64,000 nt of DNA, taken from the NCBI RefSeq assembly GCF_001427825.1, contig NZ_LMGT01000007.1, positions 62,001 through 126,000 on the forward strand. Direction: 5' to 3'. This stretch comes from Brevundimonas sp. Root608 (GTDB taxonomy: Bacteria; Pseudomonadota; Alphaproteobacteria; Caulobacterales; Caulobacteraceae). How positions within the stretch are numbered: the first letter of the stretch is position 1; each line of letters begins with the position of its first letter. Below are positions 7,521 to 14,915 of this stretch, piece by piece. A model generated the notes under the pieces. It saw only the letters and a program-made list of their open reading frames with translations, was not told where the DNA came from and searched no databases. Both the position numbers and the translations under genes were made by a program.

Positions 7521-8144
7521 ATGACCGAGAACGCCGAAGACCCCGTCGCCGACATCGCCTGGATGCGCCGACTGGCCGAGGAGGGCGCCGACGCCCCGAT
7601 GCAGGGCGCCTCCATCCTGATGAGCGCGGGCCTGATCTACGGCGCGGCGAGCCTGTTCCACTGGGCCCAGATCACGGATCGGGTTCCGTCGTCGGGCCCC
7701 GACACAGGATTGGGCTGGCTCGCGGCCACCCTGCTGTTCTTCCTCGTCCTGGCGGTCGTCATCGTCCGGCTGAAGCGCGGCGGCGGCGTCATGACCGCCA
7801 GCAACCGGGCCACCACCACGGTGTGGAGCGCGCTGGGCTGGGGCATCTTCGCCCTGTTCGGTTCCATGGCCGCGCTGGGCTGGCGCGCCGGCGGAGAGGG
7901 CGTCGAGATCGCCTTCTGGCTGGTGCCATCGGTCATCATGGTCTTCTACGGAATCGGCTGGGCCGTCAGCGCCGCCATGTACAAGAGCGGTCGTCTGTGG
8001 TGGCTGGCCATCGCTTCGTTCCTCGCCGCCCCGCTGCTGGCGGCCCTGGCCGGAAGCGCTGATCAGTATCTCGCCTACGCCGCCGCCCTGTTCCTGCTGA
8101 TGGCCCTGCCCGGCTTCCTGCTGATGCGCGGCGCGAGGCGCTGA
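7521..8144 (+). CDS. Hypothetical membrane protein, second paralogue
   Basis: A 207-residue protein with about six transmembrane segments and a short acidic N-terminal cytoplasmic stretch (TENAEDPVADIAWMRRLAEE). It shares several aligned blocks with the preceding gene, pointing to tandem duplication. The ATG at 7521 lies 14 nt after the previous stop. The winged-helix regulator follows 2 nt after its stop. No enzymatic motif is visible. It may be part of a small membrane complex with its paralogue. Confidence 0.78.
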   Translation: MTENAEDPVADIAWMRRLAEEGADAPMQGASILMSAGLIYGAASLFHWAQITDRVPSSGPDTGLGWLAATLLFFLVLAVVIVRLKRGGGVMTASNRATTTVWSALGWGIFALFGSMAALGWRAGGEGVEIAFWLVPSVIMVFYGIGWAVSAAMYKSGRLWWLAIASFLAAPLLAALAGSADQYLAYAAALFLLMALPGFLLMRGARR

Positions 8145-8146
8145 GC

Positions 8147-8452
8147 GTGGCCGACGCGTTCGACATCAACCGCCTCGACGAGGTCATCCACGGTCGTGTC
8201 CGACTGGGGATCATGGCGGTGCTTTCGGGCGTGGACAGCGCCGACTTCAACACCCTCAAGGCGCGGCTGCTGACCACCGACGGCAATCTGTCGGTCCATC
8301 TGCGGAAGCTGGAGGACGCCGGCTTCGTGGCCGTGACCAAGCGGTTCGAGGGTCGAAAGCCGCTGACCGAGGCGTCGATGACGGCGGCGGGGCGCAAGGC
8401 CTTCGTCGCCTATCTCGACGCCATGCAGGGTCTGGTCGGCAGGAGTGGTTAG
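8147..8452 (+). CDS. Winged-helix transcriptional regulator (HTH_34/MarR-like)
   Basis: A 101-residue DNA-binding protein of the small winged-helix group without a ligand domain. The sequence FDINRLDEVIHGRVRLGIMA, then DFNTLKARLLTTDGNLSVHLRKLEDAG and a wing with KRFEGRKPLTEASMTAAG, is characteristic. It begins with GTG two bases after the membrane protein. As the third gene of this operon it probably controls it, with the palindrome at 6881-6899 as the likely site. This is inference from position. Confidence 0.86.
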   Translation: MADAFDINRLDEVIHGRVRLGIMAVLSGVDSADFNTLKARLLTTDGNLSVHLRKLEDAGFVAVTKRFEGRKPLTEASMTAAGRKAFVAYLDAMQGLVGRSG

Positions 8453-8480
8453 ACCGCCGCGCCTCGGCTAGAAGGCCGCC

Positions 8481-9260
8481 ATGACCGGCCGCATCCACCG
8501 CTTCGACGCCCTCGACAATTTCCGGGACTACGGCGACTACGCCGCCGGGGCAGGCCGCCATATCGCGTCCGGGCGGCTGTTCCGTTCGGCCCATCAGGCG
8601 CGGGTCAGCGACGCGGACCTGAACCGTCTGGATGCGCTGGACATCGCCGCCATCGTCGATCTGCGCCGGCCGTCCGAGCGCCGCGACCAGCCCTCGAAAC
8701 GCCCGGCCCGTTTCACGGGCGCGGTGATCGAAAGCGCCCATGATGACGGCGGCGAGGCCCCGCACATCACATTCCTGAAGACCGCCGACCTCACGCCCGA
8801 CTCCGGTCGGCGGTTCATGACCGAGACATACCGCCGGCTGCCGTTCGAGGCTTCGCACCTCGATCTGTTCGCCCGCTATTTCCGCATCCTGGGCGAGGTC
8901 GACGGACCCGTCCTGATCCACTGCGCCGCAGGCAAGGACCGGACGGGCATGCTGGCCGCCCTGACCCACCATCTGCTCGGGGTCCATCCGGACGACATGA
9001 TCGCCGACTACCTGCTGACCAACGTCGCCGTGGATCTGGAACGGCGCGCGCCGGGCATCGCCCGGCAGCTGGAGGCCATGACCGGCCGCACCGCCTCTCA
9101 CGACGCGGTGGTGGCCTTTCTGGGCGTCGAACCGGTCTATCTTGAAACCGCCCTGTTCGAGGTCGCGGCGCAGTTTGGCTCGGTCGACGGCTATCTTGAA
9201 CAGGCCCTGGGCGTCGATGCCCGTCTGCGCGACCGCATCGGCGAGCGGCTGGCGGCGTGA
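8481..9260 (+). CDS. Tyrosine/serine protein phosphatase, Y_phosphatase3 type
   Basis: The 259-residue protein has the Cys-x5-Arg signature IHCAAGKDRTG with nucleophile Cys148, and an N-terminal region FDALDNFRDYGDYAAGAGR typical of the bacterial PTP group that includes MptpB-like dual phosphatases. Substrates may be phosphoproteins or phosphoinositide-like compounds and cannot be told from sequence. There is no signal peptide. Its stop overlaps the pabB start in GTGA, so the two are probably translated together, though no functional link is obvious. Confidence 0.88.
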   Translation: MTGRIHRFDALDNFRDYGDYAAGAGRHIASGRLFRSAHQARVSDADLNRLDALDIAAIVDLRRPSERRDQPSKRPARFTGAVIESAHDDGGEAPHITFLKTADLTPDSGRRFMTETYRRLPFEASHLDLFARYFRILGEVDGPVLIHCAAGKDRTGMLAALTHHLLGVHPDDMIADYLLTNVAVDLERRAPGIARQLEAMTGRTASHDAVVAFLGVEPVYLETALFEVAAQFGSVDGYLEQALGVDARLRDRIGERLAA

Positions 9261-10549
9261 ATGCCCCCGTCGTCGAGACCCGGACACGGCCATGGCGCGA
9301 TCCGCTCGCGGTCGCCAACGGCCTGAGACATCTCGACGGGCCGCTGGCCCTGATCTCGGACGGCGGCGCCCTGGGGCGCTGGTCGTTCGTCTCCGCTGAA
9401 CCGGATCGGGTCCATGTGGGCCCCGTGCGGGCCGATATGGACCCGATTGGATCGCAGGCCTTTCGCGCCGGGGTCATCGGCCTGATCGCTTATGACGCGG
9501 GCGCCCGCGCGGCGACCGGTCCTCGCGCCGCGATATGGCCCGACCTGATGCTGGCCCGCTATCCCGCCATGCTGGCCTTCGATCACCGCGACCGCACCGT
9601 CAGCGTGATCGGGCGGGGCGAGAACCCCGCGGCCGCCCGCGCCGCCGCCGCATCGGCCGAGGTGTGGCTGGCGGCCGCGCGCGATCCGGAGCCGCCCGCC
9701 GCCCCGGCCGAACGGTTCGAGGCCGAAGCCGCGCCGGGGGCCTATGTCGACGCCGTGGCGGACGTCGTCGACCGCATCGCGGCCGGGGAACTGTTCCAGG
9801 CCAACATCGCGCGGGCCTGGTCCGGGGCGCTGGTTCCCGGCGCCGATCCGTTCGACGTCATGCTGCGCCTCTCCGGCCGCGCCGCCGCCTACGGCGCCTT
9901 CTGGCGATTGGGCGACGTGGCGATCGTCTCCAATTCGCCCGAGCTTTTCCTGACCTTCGATCCCGGCTGCCGCCGGATCGAGACCCGGCCGATCAAGGGC
10001 ACCCGGCGGCGCGATTCCGACCCGGCGCGCGACGCCGCCCTGGCCGGCGAACTCGAAATCAGCGCCAAGGACCGGGCCGAAAACCTGATGATCGTGGATC
10101 TGATGCGCAACGATCTGGCGCGGGTCGCCGAGCCTGGCTCCGTCACGGTGGACCGGCTGTTCGAGATCGAAAGCCATCCGACCGTCCACCACCTGGTCTC
10201 GACGGTTTCCGCGCGCGCGCGGCAGGGCGTCGGTCCCGCCGGGCTGCTGGCCGCAGCCTTCCCGCCCGGCTCGATCACCGGCGCGCCCAAGCATCAGGCC
10301 ATGAAGGTCATCGCCGGTCACGAGCCGCCGCGCGGTCCGTGGTGCGGCACCCTGTTTCACATCGAGGACGACGGCCGGATGACGGCTTCAGTGCTCATCC
10401 GCACCGCCTCCTTCAGGCGAACCGGAGACAGTTGGCGCTTCCGCGCCCTGGCGGGAGCCGGCATTGTTGCGGACAGCGAGCCCGAGGCTGAACTGGCGGA
10501 GACCGACGCCAAGATCCTGGCCCTGCGCGAGGCCCTGACCGGCTCCTAG
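9257..10549 (+). CDS. pabB: Aminodeoxychorismate synthase component I
   Basis: A 430-residue chorismate-binding enzyme making 4-amino-4-deoxychorismate for folate. It carries the PabB-type catalytic lysine motif PIKGT (Lys247), which separates it from anthranilate synthase (PIAGT), plus ENLMIVDLMRNDLARV and FPPGSITGAPKHQAM. There is no fused glutamine amidotransferase or PabC lyase domain. The GTG start overlaps the phosphatase stop. Its own stop overlaps that of the convergent TadE-like gene by 4 bp. Confidence 0.93.
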   Translation: MNAPVVETRTRPWRDPLAVANGLRHLDGPLALISDGGALGRWSFVSAEPDRVHVGPVRADMDPIGSQAFRAGVIGLIAYDAGARAATGPRAAIWPDLMLARYPAMLAFDHRDRTVSVIGRGENPAAARAAAASAEVWLAAARDPEPPAAPAERFEAEAAPGAYVDAVADVVDRIAAGELFQANIARAWSGALVPGADPFDVMLRLSGRAAAYGAFWRLGDVAIVSNSPELFLTFDPGCRRIETRPIKGTRRRDSDPARDAALAGELEISAKDRAENLMIVDLMRNDLARVAEPGSVTVDRLFEIESHPTVHHLVSTVSARARQGVGPAGLLAAAFPPGSITGAPKHQAMKVIAGHEPPRGPWCGTLFHIEDDGRMTASVLIRTASFRRTGDSWRFRALAGAGIVADSEPEAELAETDAKILALREALTGS

Positions 10550-11082
10550 CAGTCCGGGCAAGTCACATTGTCGACGGTGCGAGGCCGGAGATAATAGGTG
10601 TGCGAGAACCGCGTCACAGCAGGCATCAGATAGTCGACCGGAGAGTCGTAGTCGTAGGTGGCCTCCGTCACGATGATGCTTTCACCATCGGAGATCAGGC
10701 CCCCCGGCAGGACGATCACTTCGTTGACCGGACGGGACGTCATGTTGTAGCCGCGGCTCCAGACGACCCGGGCCACGCCCGCCGTCTGGGTCACGCTGTT
10801 GACGCGCTGCTTCAGCGTTGCGGTGGAAAAGGGCTTCATGATCAGCCCGCCAATCTGGAAGATGTCGTCAACGCTGGCCGCCGCGACGGATTCTTCCTGG
10901 GCCACCAGGTCGGCGACCATGGCCGAGACATGCCCCATGCGCTTTTGCGCCATATAGCCCTGGCAGAATTCCGCCATGCCGAAATAGAAGGCGATCATGA
11001 CCGGCGCGATCATGGCGAACTCGACGGCGGAGACGCCCCGTTCGTCGCTGGTCAGGCGGGAAATCAGCCCCTTGCGTCTCAT
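10546..11082 (-). CDS. TadE-family minor pilin (second of the pair)
   Basis: A 178-residue protein with the TadE-like N-terminus: a short basic leader, then ERGVSAVEFAMIAPVMIAFY (about residues 14-33), in which VEFAMIAP is the family hallmark and the Glu is the expected +5-type residue after prepilin cleavage. The rest is an extracytoplasmic beta-rich region with a terminal cysteine pair (CPDC). It overlaps the preceding TadE-like gene by ATGA. These pseudopilins help assemble the Flp pilus encoded across the divergent promoter region. Confidence 0.88.
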   Translation of the reverse strand: MRRKGLISRLTSDERGVSAVEFAMIAPVMIAFYFGMAEFCQGYMAQKRMGHVSAMVADLVAQEESVAAASVDDIFQIGGLIMKPFSTATLKQRVNSVTQTAGVARVVWSRGYNMTSRPVNEVIVLPGGLISDGESIIVTEATYDYDSPVDYLMPAVTRFSHTYYLRPRTVDNVTCPDC

Positions 11083-11630
11083 GGCTCATTCCGGAACGCG
11101 GTGGTGGCGGTCAGTATGGCGGACCCGTCGTTCAGGCGTGACAATCCCTGCGCCAGAAAGGTCGTCAACAGCGGCTGCCGGTACCAGACCCGCACGAGCA
11201 CCAGGTCGCCCGGATTGCCGTTGGAATAGGTCAGCGCCCCGGCGTCGAAGGTCCCACCGGCCATCGGATCGGGCGGCGTGACGGCGAACTGGGGGATGAT
11301 CCGCACATCGATCGTCGCCCGGGCGGCGCAATCGGGCGCGAAGATGCTCATCCGGCTGCACAGGGACGTCTTGAACTGTGTCGCCGTCATATTCTGGGCG
11401 CTGGCCTGGCCGGTGCGGACCAGGCGGCCGGTCTCGATGGTGGCGTTCTCAAGGACGGAGTCCGTGACGAAGACGACGCCCAGTTCCAGGATGGCGAACA
11501 TCATCATGCAGAACGGCAAGGCGACCATGCCGAATTCAACGGCCGCCGATCCGTCGCGGGCCGCCAGCAGACGGGCGAGGAACCCGTGGCGGCGCTTCCG
11601 GACCCGGGGCTGGCGGGATTGCATCAGCAA
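11079..11630 (-). CDS. TadE-family minor pilin (first of the pair)
   Basis: A 183-residue TadE-like pseudopilin with leader residues 1-27 and the segment GSAAVEFGMVALPFCMMMFA, followed by an extracytoplasmic domain. The TTG at 11630 has an AAGGA sequence 7 nt upstream, so it is preferred over the ATG two codons later. It lies 10 nt after the pil_N-domain gene and couples to the next TadE gene by ATGA. It is probably processed by CpaA, the prepilin peptidase encoded at 13380. Confidence 0.88.
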   Translation of the reverse strand: MLMQSRQPRVRKRRHGFLARLLAARDGSAAVEFGMVALPFCMMMFAILELGVVFVTDSVLENATIETGRLVRTGQASAQNMTATQFKTSLCSRMSIFAPDCAARATIDVRIIPQFAVTPPDPMAGGTFDAGALTYSNGNPGDLVLVRVWYRQPLLTTFLAQGLSRLNDGSAILTATTAFRNEP

Positions 11631-11640
11631 GGGCGGGTCC

Positions 11641-12060
11641 TTACGGCGTCGGGGGACCGCTGGTCCCGCGCAAGGACGGTGAACACGAGGCGGCGCACGC
11701 CATCTCCGTGGCCTGGCCGCCGCGCCAGACGCGAACGCGGCCGGCGCCGGAGCCAGCCGTGACGATGACTTCGCTCTGGAATACGGTGCGGCCGATGCTG
11801 TCGACCGCCACGATCTCGGTCACGCCGTAGCCCTTGCCGGTAATATAGAGCGTGTTGGAATCCACGACCGTCACATCGGCGATCAGCGGATTGCCTACGA
11901 TCACGGAGCCGGCCGGGCCGCGCAGCTGGACCCGCGCGGCCTGATCGATCTCGACGCTCAGCCGGGCCGACTGTGCGGCGCCGACTCCGGGAAGGGCCAG
12001 GATGGCGACGGAGGCGAGGGCGGCGCCCAGTCGGGCGGCGGATCGGGCGGGACGGAGCAT
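11641..12060 (-). CDS. Small secreted protein with pilus-assembly N-domain (pil_N)
   Basis: The 139-residue product has a signal peptide ending GVGAAQ and one T2SS/T3SS pil_N domain at about residues 35-105 (IGNPLIADVTVVDSNTLYIT and GYGVTEIVAVDSIGRTVF, written with slight trimming). The same domain forms the N-terminus of the secretin CpaC, but here no secretin domain follows and the tail is short and cysteine-containing. It may sit at the periplasmic base of the pilus channel. It heads the minus-strand TadE operon and shares its promoter region with the pilin genes. Confidence 0.85.
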   Translation of the reverse strand: MLRPARSAARLGAALASVAILALPGVGAAQSARLSVEIDQAARVQLRGPAGSVIVGNPLIADVTVVDSNTLYITGKGYGVTEIVAVDSIGRTVFQSEVIVTAGSGAGRVRVWRGGQATEMACAASCSPSLRGTSGPPTP

Positions 12061-12206
12061 GGCGTCGACTTCCAGTGAACAGCGCGCGCGTAAGCGTGGT
12101 CCGGACACTGCTCTGTAAACCTCAATAAAGTCTGAAATCGTGCAATGATGCAGTCCGTTATAGTAAACGCGTCGTCAATAAAGAAACCGCTCCGGGGCGG
12201 TCCCGT

Positions 12207-12221
12207 TTTACTCGTCCTTAA
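12207..12221. promoter_or_regulatory. CtrA-like binding site upstream of the pilin genes
   Basis: The sequence TTTA-N7-TTAA differs by one base from the CtrA consensus TTAA-N7-TTAA. It lies about 105 bp before the first pilin ATG in the shared 266-bp regulatory gap. In Caulobacter crescentus pilA is a CtrA-activated cell-cycle gene, so the site fits context. CtrA control here is inference from motif and position. Confidence 0.5.
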
Positions 12222-12326
12222 TCGGCGGCGTGCATGGTGAAGATGTAGCAAGGGGGTCAAGCGGGCAAAGCCGAAGACCCCGGTGGTGTCAACGATTGCT
12301 CGCTTAAACGCAGAAGGATTTCAGCC

Positions 12327-12590
12327 ATGACCAAGTTTGTATCGAAATTCATGTCCGATGAGTCGGGCGCCACGGCCATCGAATACGGCCTGATCGCCGC
12401 CCTCATCGCGGTCGTCATCATCTCGGCCGTGACGGCCCTGGGCTCGACCATCAAGACCAAGTTCAACGCCGTCGTCACCGGCTCCGACCGGACTGTCCGG
12501 GGACTGGCGAAGGGCCGGGCGGAAACGCCCGGCCCTTTCGTCGTCCGAGGGCCGGATCCCGAAAAACTGGCGGGCGAATATTCAGAGTGA
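12327..12590 (+). CDS. Flp-type pilin copy 1, stop codon lost, extended C-terminus
   Basis: Residues 1-50 are a normal Flp prepilin: basic leader, processing site SG/ATAIEYG, and hydrophobic helix LIAALIAVVIISAV. The usual ending TGMGGTAGA is absent. From VVTG the frame continues for over 30 residues as SDRTVRGLAKGRAETPGP and beyond, to a TGA at 12588. The extension is simply the translated terminator hairpin and downstream DNA, so the gene seems to have lost its true 3' end by deletion. It may give an aberrant or non-functional pilin. Nearly identical DNA to copies 2 and 3 shows recent duplication or gene conversion. Confidence 0.8.
   Translation: MTKFVSKFMSDESGATAIEYGLIAALIAVVIISAVTALGSTIKTKFNAVVTGSDRTVRGLAKGRAETPGPFVVRGPDPEKLAGEYSE
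12511..12538 (+). terminator. Hairpin terminator lying inside pilin copy 1
   Basis: A 10-bp GC stem (GGGCCGGGCG and its complement) closes a GAAA tetraloop and is followed by TTT. It matches the terminator of copy 2 in form and position, but here the reading frame runs through it. Transcripts ending here would have no stop codon. Confidence 0.7.
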
Positions 12591-12725
12591 ATCGCCCGGT
12601 AACTACGCCCGACCACCCTGTTTTAACTGACATGCGCGAAAACAGTCCTGCGTTTGGGGGTCAGGCGGGCTACCGGCTCCCCCCGTTTTGAGTAGCTCGC
12701 TTCACTCCATTCAAAGGGAAATCCA

Positions 12726-12899
12726 ATGACCAAGTTTGTTTCGAAGTTCATGTCCGACGAGTCGGGCGCCACGGCCATCGAGTACGGCCTGATCGCCGCC
12801 CTCATCGCGGTCGTCATCATCTCGGCCGTGACGGCCCTGGGCTCGACCACCAAGTTCAACGCCGTCGTCACCGGCATGGGCGGCACCGCCGGCGCCTAA
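12726..12899 (+). CDS. pilA: Flp-type pilin copy 2, intact major pilin
   Basis: A complete 57-residue Flp prepilin. It has a short basic leader, the cleavage site SG/ATAIEYG recognised by CpaA, the hydrophobic assembly helix, and the normal C-terminus FNAVVTGMGGTAGA followed by TAA. It is the only one of the three tandem copies with the canonical end, so it is the best candidate for the major subunit of the type IVb pilus built by the downstream cpa/tad genes. A strong GAAA-loop terminator follows. Confidence 0.92.
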   Translation: MTKFVSKFMSDESGATAIEYGLIAALIAVVIISAVTALGSTTKFNAVVTGMGGTAGA

Positions 12900-12927
12900 G
12901 GCCCGGACGAACGTCTGAAACCGGCGA

Positions 12928-12956
12928 AGGGCCGGGGCGGAAACGCCCCGGCCCTT
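12928..12956 (+). terminator. Terminator of the intact pilin gene
   Basis: A long GC stem (AGGGCCGGGGCG with its complement) closes a GAAA tetraloop and ends in TT. It lies 28 nt after the stop of pilin copy 2. Termination here would limit read-through into copy 3 and cpaA, giving high pilin mRNA relative to the assembly genes. Confidence 0.75.
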
Positions 12957-13109
12957 CTGCTTTGGCGCCATGACGAAAAGCCTTTGTGGTGAACGGCCCG
13001 GTAAGCGGTTTCCTGCGCGGATGCTTAACCGATCCGCGTCAAGTCTCGCACGGTTCCATCGGCCCCCGGCGCCCCGCCGACGGCGATGGACCAATCCCGG
13101 GAGGCGGCT

Positions 13110-13364
13110 ATGACCAAATTCGTTTCGCAATTCCTGTCCGACGAGTCGGGCGCCACGGCCATCGAGTACGGCCTGATCGCCGCCCTCATCGCGGTCGTCA
13201 TCATCTCGGCCGTGACGGCCCTGGGCTCGACCCAACGATGTCGTGACCGGCATGGGCGGCACCGCCGGCGCCTAGGTCGCCACACAGGTGAAACTGCGGA
13301 AGGCCGGGACGATCGTCCCGGCCTCTCTGTTTCCGGAGACCCCGTTCCGGCAACCCCGCTTTAA
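13110..13364 (+). pseudogene. Flp-type pilin copy 3, frameshifted near the C-terminus
   Basis: The first 42 residues match the other pilins (SG/ATAIEYGLIAALIAVV). After LGST an 8-nt deletion relative to copy 2 shifts the frame: the original ending NDVVTGMGGTAGA and its TAG at 13273-13275 survive in another frame, while this frame runs on as an Arg/His-rich tail to a TAA at 13362. A GGGAGG ribosome-binding sequence precedes the ATG at 13110, so translation could still begin. The mature protein would have a foreign basic tail, hence it is called a likely pseudogene, though the helix is intact. Confidence 0.75.
13301..13324 (+). terminator. Hairpin terminator inside the frameshifted pilin copy 3
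   Basis: The 24-bp sequence is a perfect palindrome (AGGCCGGGACGA and its complement) followed by a pyrimidine-rich stretch ending in TTT. It sits where the terminator of copy 3 should be, 26 bp after the ancestral stop, but now lies within the frameshifted reading frame. Confidence 0.6.
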
Positions 13365-13379
13365 CCGCGTCCATGTCAG

Positions 13380-13901
13380 ATGATGTCCATGGACACCGTG
13401 ACCTTGTGCCTTCTCGCCGTGATGCCGGCCCTCGTCATCGTGGCGGGCCTCAAGGACCTGACCTCGATGAAGATCCCGAACTGGATCTCGGGGCTGCTGG
13501 TTCTGGCCTTCTTTCCCGCCGCCCTGGTCGTGGGACTGGATCCCGCCACCGTCCTCGCCAACCTGGGCATCGCCGCCCTGACGCTGGTCGTGGGCGCGGG
13601 CATGTTCGCCCTGCGCTGGATCGGCGGCGGCGACGCCAAGCTGATGGCCGCCGCCTGCCTGTGGCTGGGCCTGTCCGGTTCCGGCATGTTCCTGCTCTGG
13701 ACGGGCGTCATCGGCGGCGTCTTCTGCCTGGCGCTGCTGTTCGCCCGCTTCCATTCACGGCCCTATCTGCTCGGCGCGCCGGGCTGGGTGGTGCAGCTGA
13801 TGGAGCCCCGCGGCGACATTCCATATGGCGTCGCCATCGCGGCGGGCGCCCTGATGGCCTATCCCGCCTCGCCCCTGGTCGCCGCCTTCATCGCCGGGTA
13901 A
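13380..13901 (+). CDS. cpaA: Prepilin peptidase, A24 family
   Basis: A 173-residue membrane-embedded aspartyl protease with about five to six helices. The catalytic aspartates are Asp26 (LKDLTSMKIPNW) and Asp85 in the GxGD motif (GGGDAKL). It cleaves Flp and TadE prepilins at the inner membrane. It is the short CpaA/TadV type without an N-methyltransferase domain. Two further in-frame ATGs follow the chosen one closely, so the exact start is uncertain by a few residues. It begins 15 nt after the end of the frameshifted pilin copy 3. Confidence 0.93.
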   Translation: MMSMDTVTLCLLAVMPALVIVAGLKDLTSMKIPNWISGLLVLAFFPAALVVGLDPATVLANLGIAALTLVVGAGMFALRWIGGGDAKLMAAACLWLGLSGSGMFLLWTGVIGGVFCLALLFARFHSRPYLLGAPGWVVQLMEPRGDIPYGVAIAAGALMAYPASPLVAAFIAG

Positions 13902-13918
13902 CAACCACTTAGGCCCGC

Positions 13919-13947
13919 GTTAACCCGGGCCCGGCATGGTCGTTAAC
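13919..13947. promoter_or_regulatory. Paired GTTAAC sites upstream of cpaB
   Basis: Two GTTAAC hexamers with 17 bp between them lie in the short gap before cpaB. Each contains the TTAAC half-site seen in CtrA targets, but the spacing is not the classical N7. A promoter or CtrA-related role is possible and unproven. Confidence 0.3.
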
Positions 13948-14003
13948 GGTAGGGACCAAAGGGCCGACTCAACGGTCCGGCCCGGTTCTGCCGGAGACCG
14001 TCG

Positions 14004-14915
14004 ATGAAGCCCGCCCGTATCATCGTGATCTGTGTCGCCGCCGTGGCCGCCATCGGCCTGGCCCTGGTCGTGCGCGCGATGGGATCACCCTCGAAAATCC
14101 CCACCGCCGTCGCCACTGCCGCCGTCGTTCCGACCCGGCCCATGGCCAAGGTGCTTGTCGCCGCCAAGGATCTGCAGCCCGGACAACGCCTGACCGAGGG
14201 TGATCTGGACTGGAAGGACTGGCCGGTCGACGAGGTCAATCCGGCCTTCATCACCGACGGAAGCGTGCCCGTGCCGGCCGCCGGGGCGCCCGCCGCGCCC
14301 GCGGACAAGCCGGAAGGCGCTGTCGCCTCGGTGACCCGCGCCGCCACGGATCTGGCGACCGGCGGGGCCAAGGCGGACTATATCGGGTCGGTCGTGCGCG
14401 AACCCATTCTGGCGGGAGAGCCCATCGTCGGTCGCAAGATCGTGCGCGCCGGCGACAGCGGCTATATGGCCGCCTACCTGGAACCGGGCATGCGGGCCAT
14501 GGCCATCCGCGTGACGGTCGAGACGGCCGCCGGCGGCTTCATCCTGCCGGGCGACCGGGTCGATGTCCTGCTGACCCGCGAGACCAATCTCGCCAACGCG
14601 GGCGAAGGGGCCGGCGACCGGTCGAAATTCGCGTCCTCCACCGTCATGCAGAACGTCAAGGTGCTCGCGATCGACCAGTCGACGCGGGCCGGTGACGACG
14701 AACAGGCTGTGGTCGGCGCGACGGCCACCCTCGAACTCGGCCCCCGCGACACGGAGGCCCTTGCTCTGGCCAAGTCCGAGGGTGAACTCAGCCTTGTCCT
14801 GCGTTCCTACGCCGACACTGGCGGTCCGTCCGGCCGGGTCGCTCCACCCGCCAGACAATCAACCCCCGTGCGCGTGTTCCGCGGCGGCGCGCCCGAAGTG
14901 GTGGTGGTCCAATGA
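14004..14915 (+). CDS. cpaB: Flp pilus assembly protein CpaB
   Basis: The 303-residue protein has one N-terminal membrane helix (residues 5-25), an SAF-like domain (KVLVAAKDLQPGQRLTEGDL near residue 50) and the RcpC/CpaB domain (GMRAMAIRVTVETAAGGFIL, PGDRVDVLLTRE). It is a periplasmic inner-membrane component thought to work with the secretin CpaC. The linker between the two parts holds an Ala/Pro-rich stretch. Its stop overlaps the cpaC start by ATGA. Confidence 0.94.
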   Translation: MKPARIIVICVAAVAAIGLALVVRAMGSPSKIPTAVATAAVVPTRPMAKVLVAAKDLQPGQRLTEGDLDWKDWPVDEVNPAFITDGSVPVPAAGAPAAPADKPEGAVASVTRAATDLATGGAKADYIGSVVREPILAGEPIVGRKIVRAGDSGYMAAYLEPGMRAMAIRVTVETAAGGFILPGDRVDVLLTRETNLANAGEGAGDRSKFASSTVMQNVKVLAIDQSTRAGDDEQAVVGATATLELGPRDTEALALAKSEGELSLVLRSYADTGGPSGRVAPPARQSTPVRVFRGGAPEVVVVQ

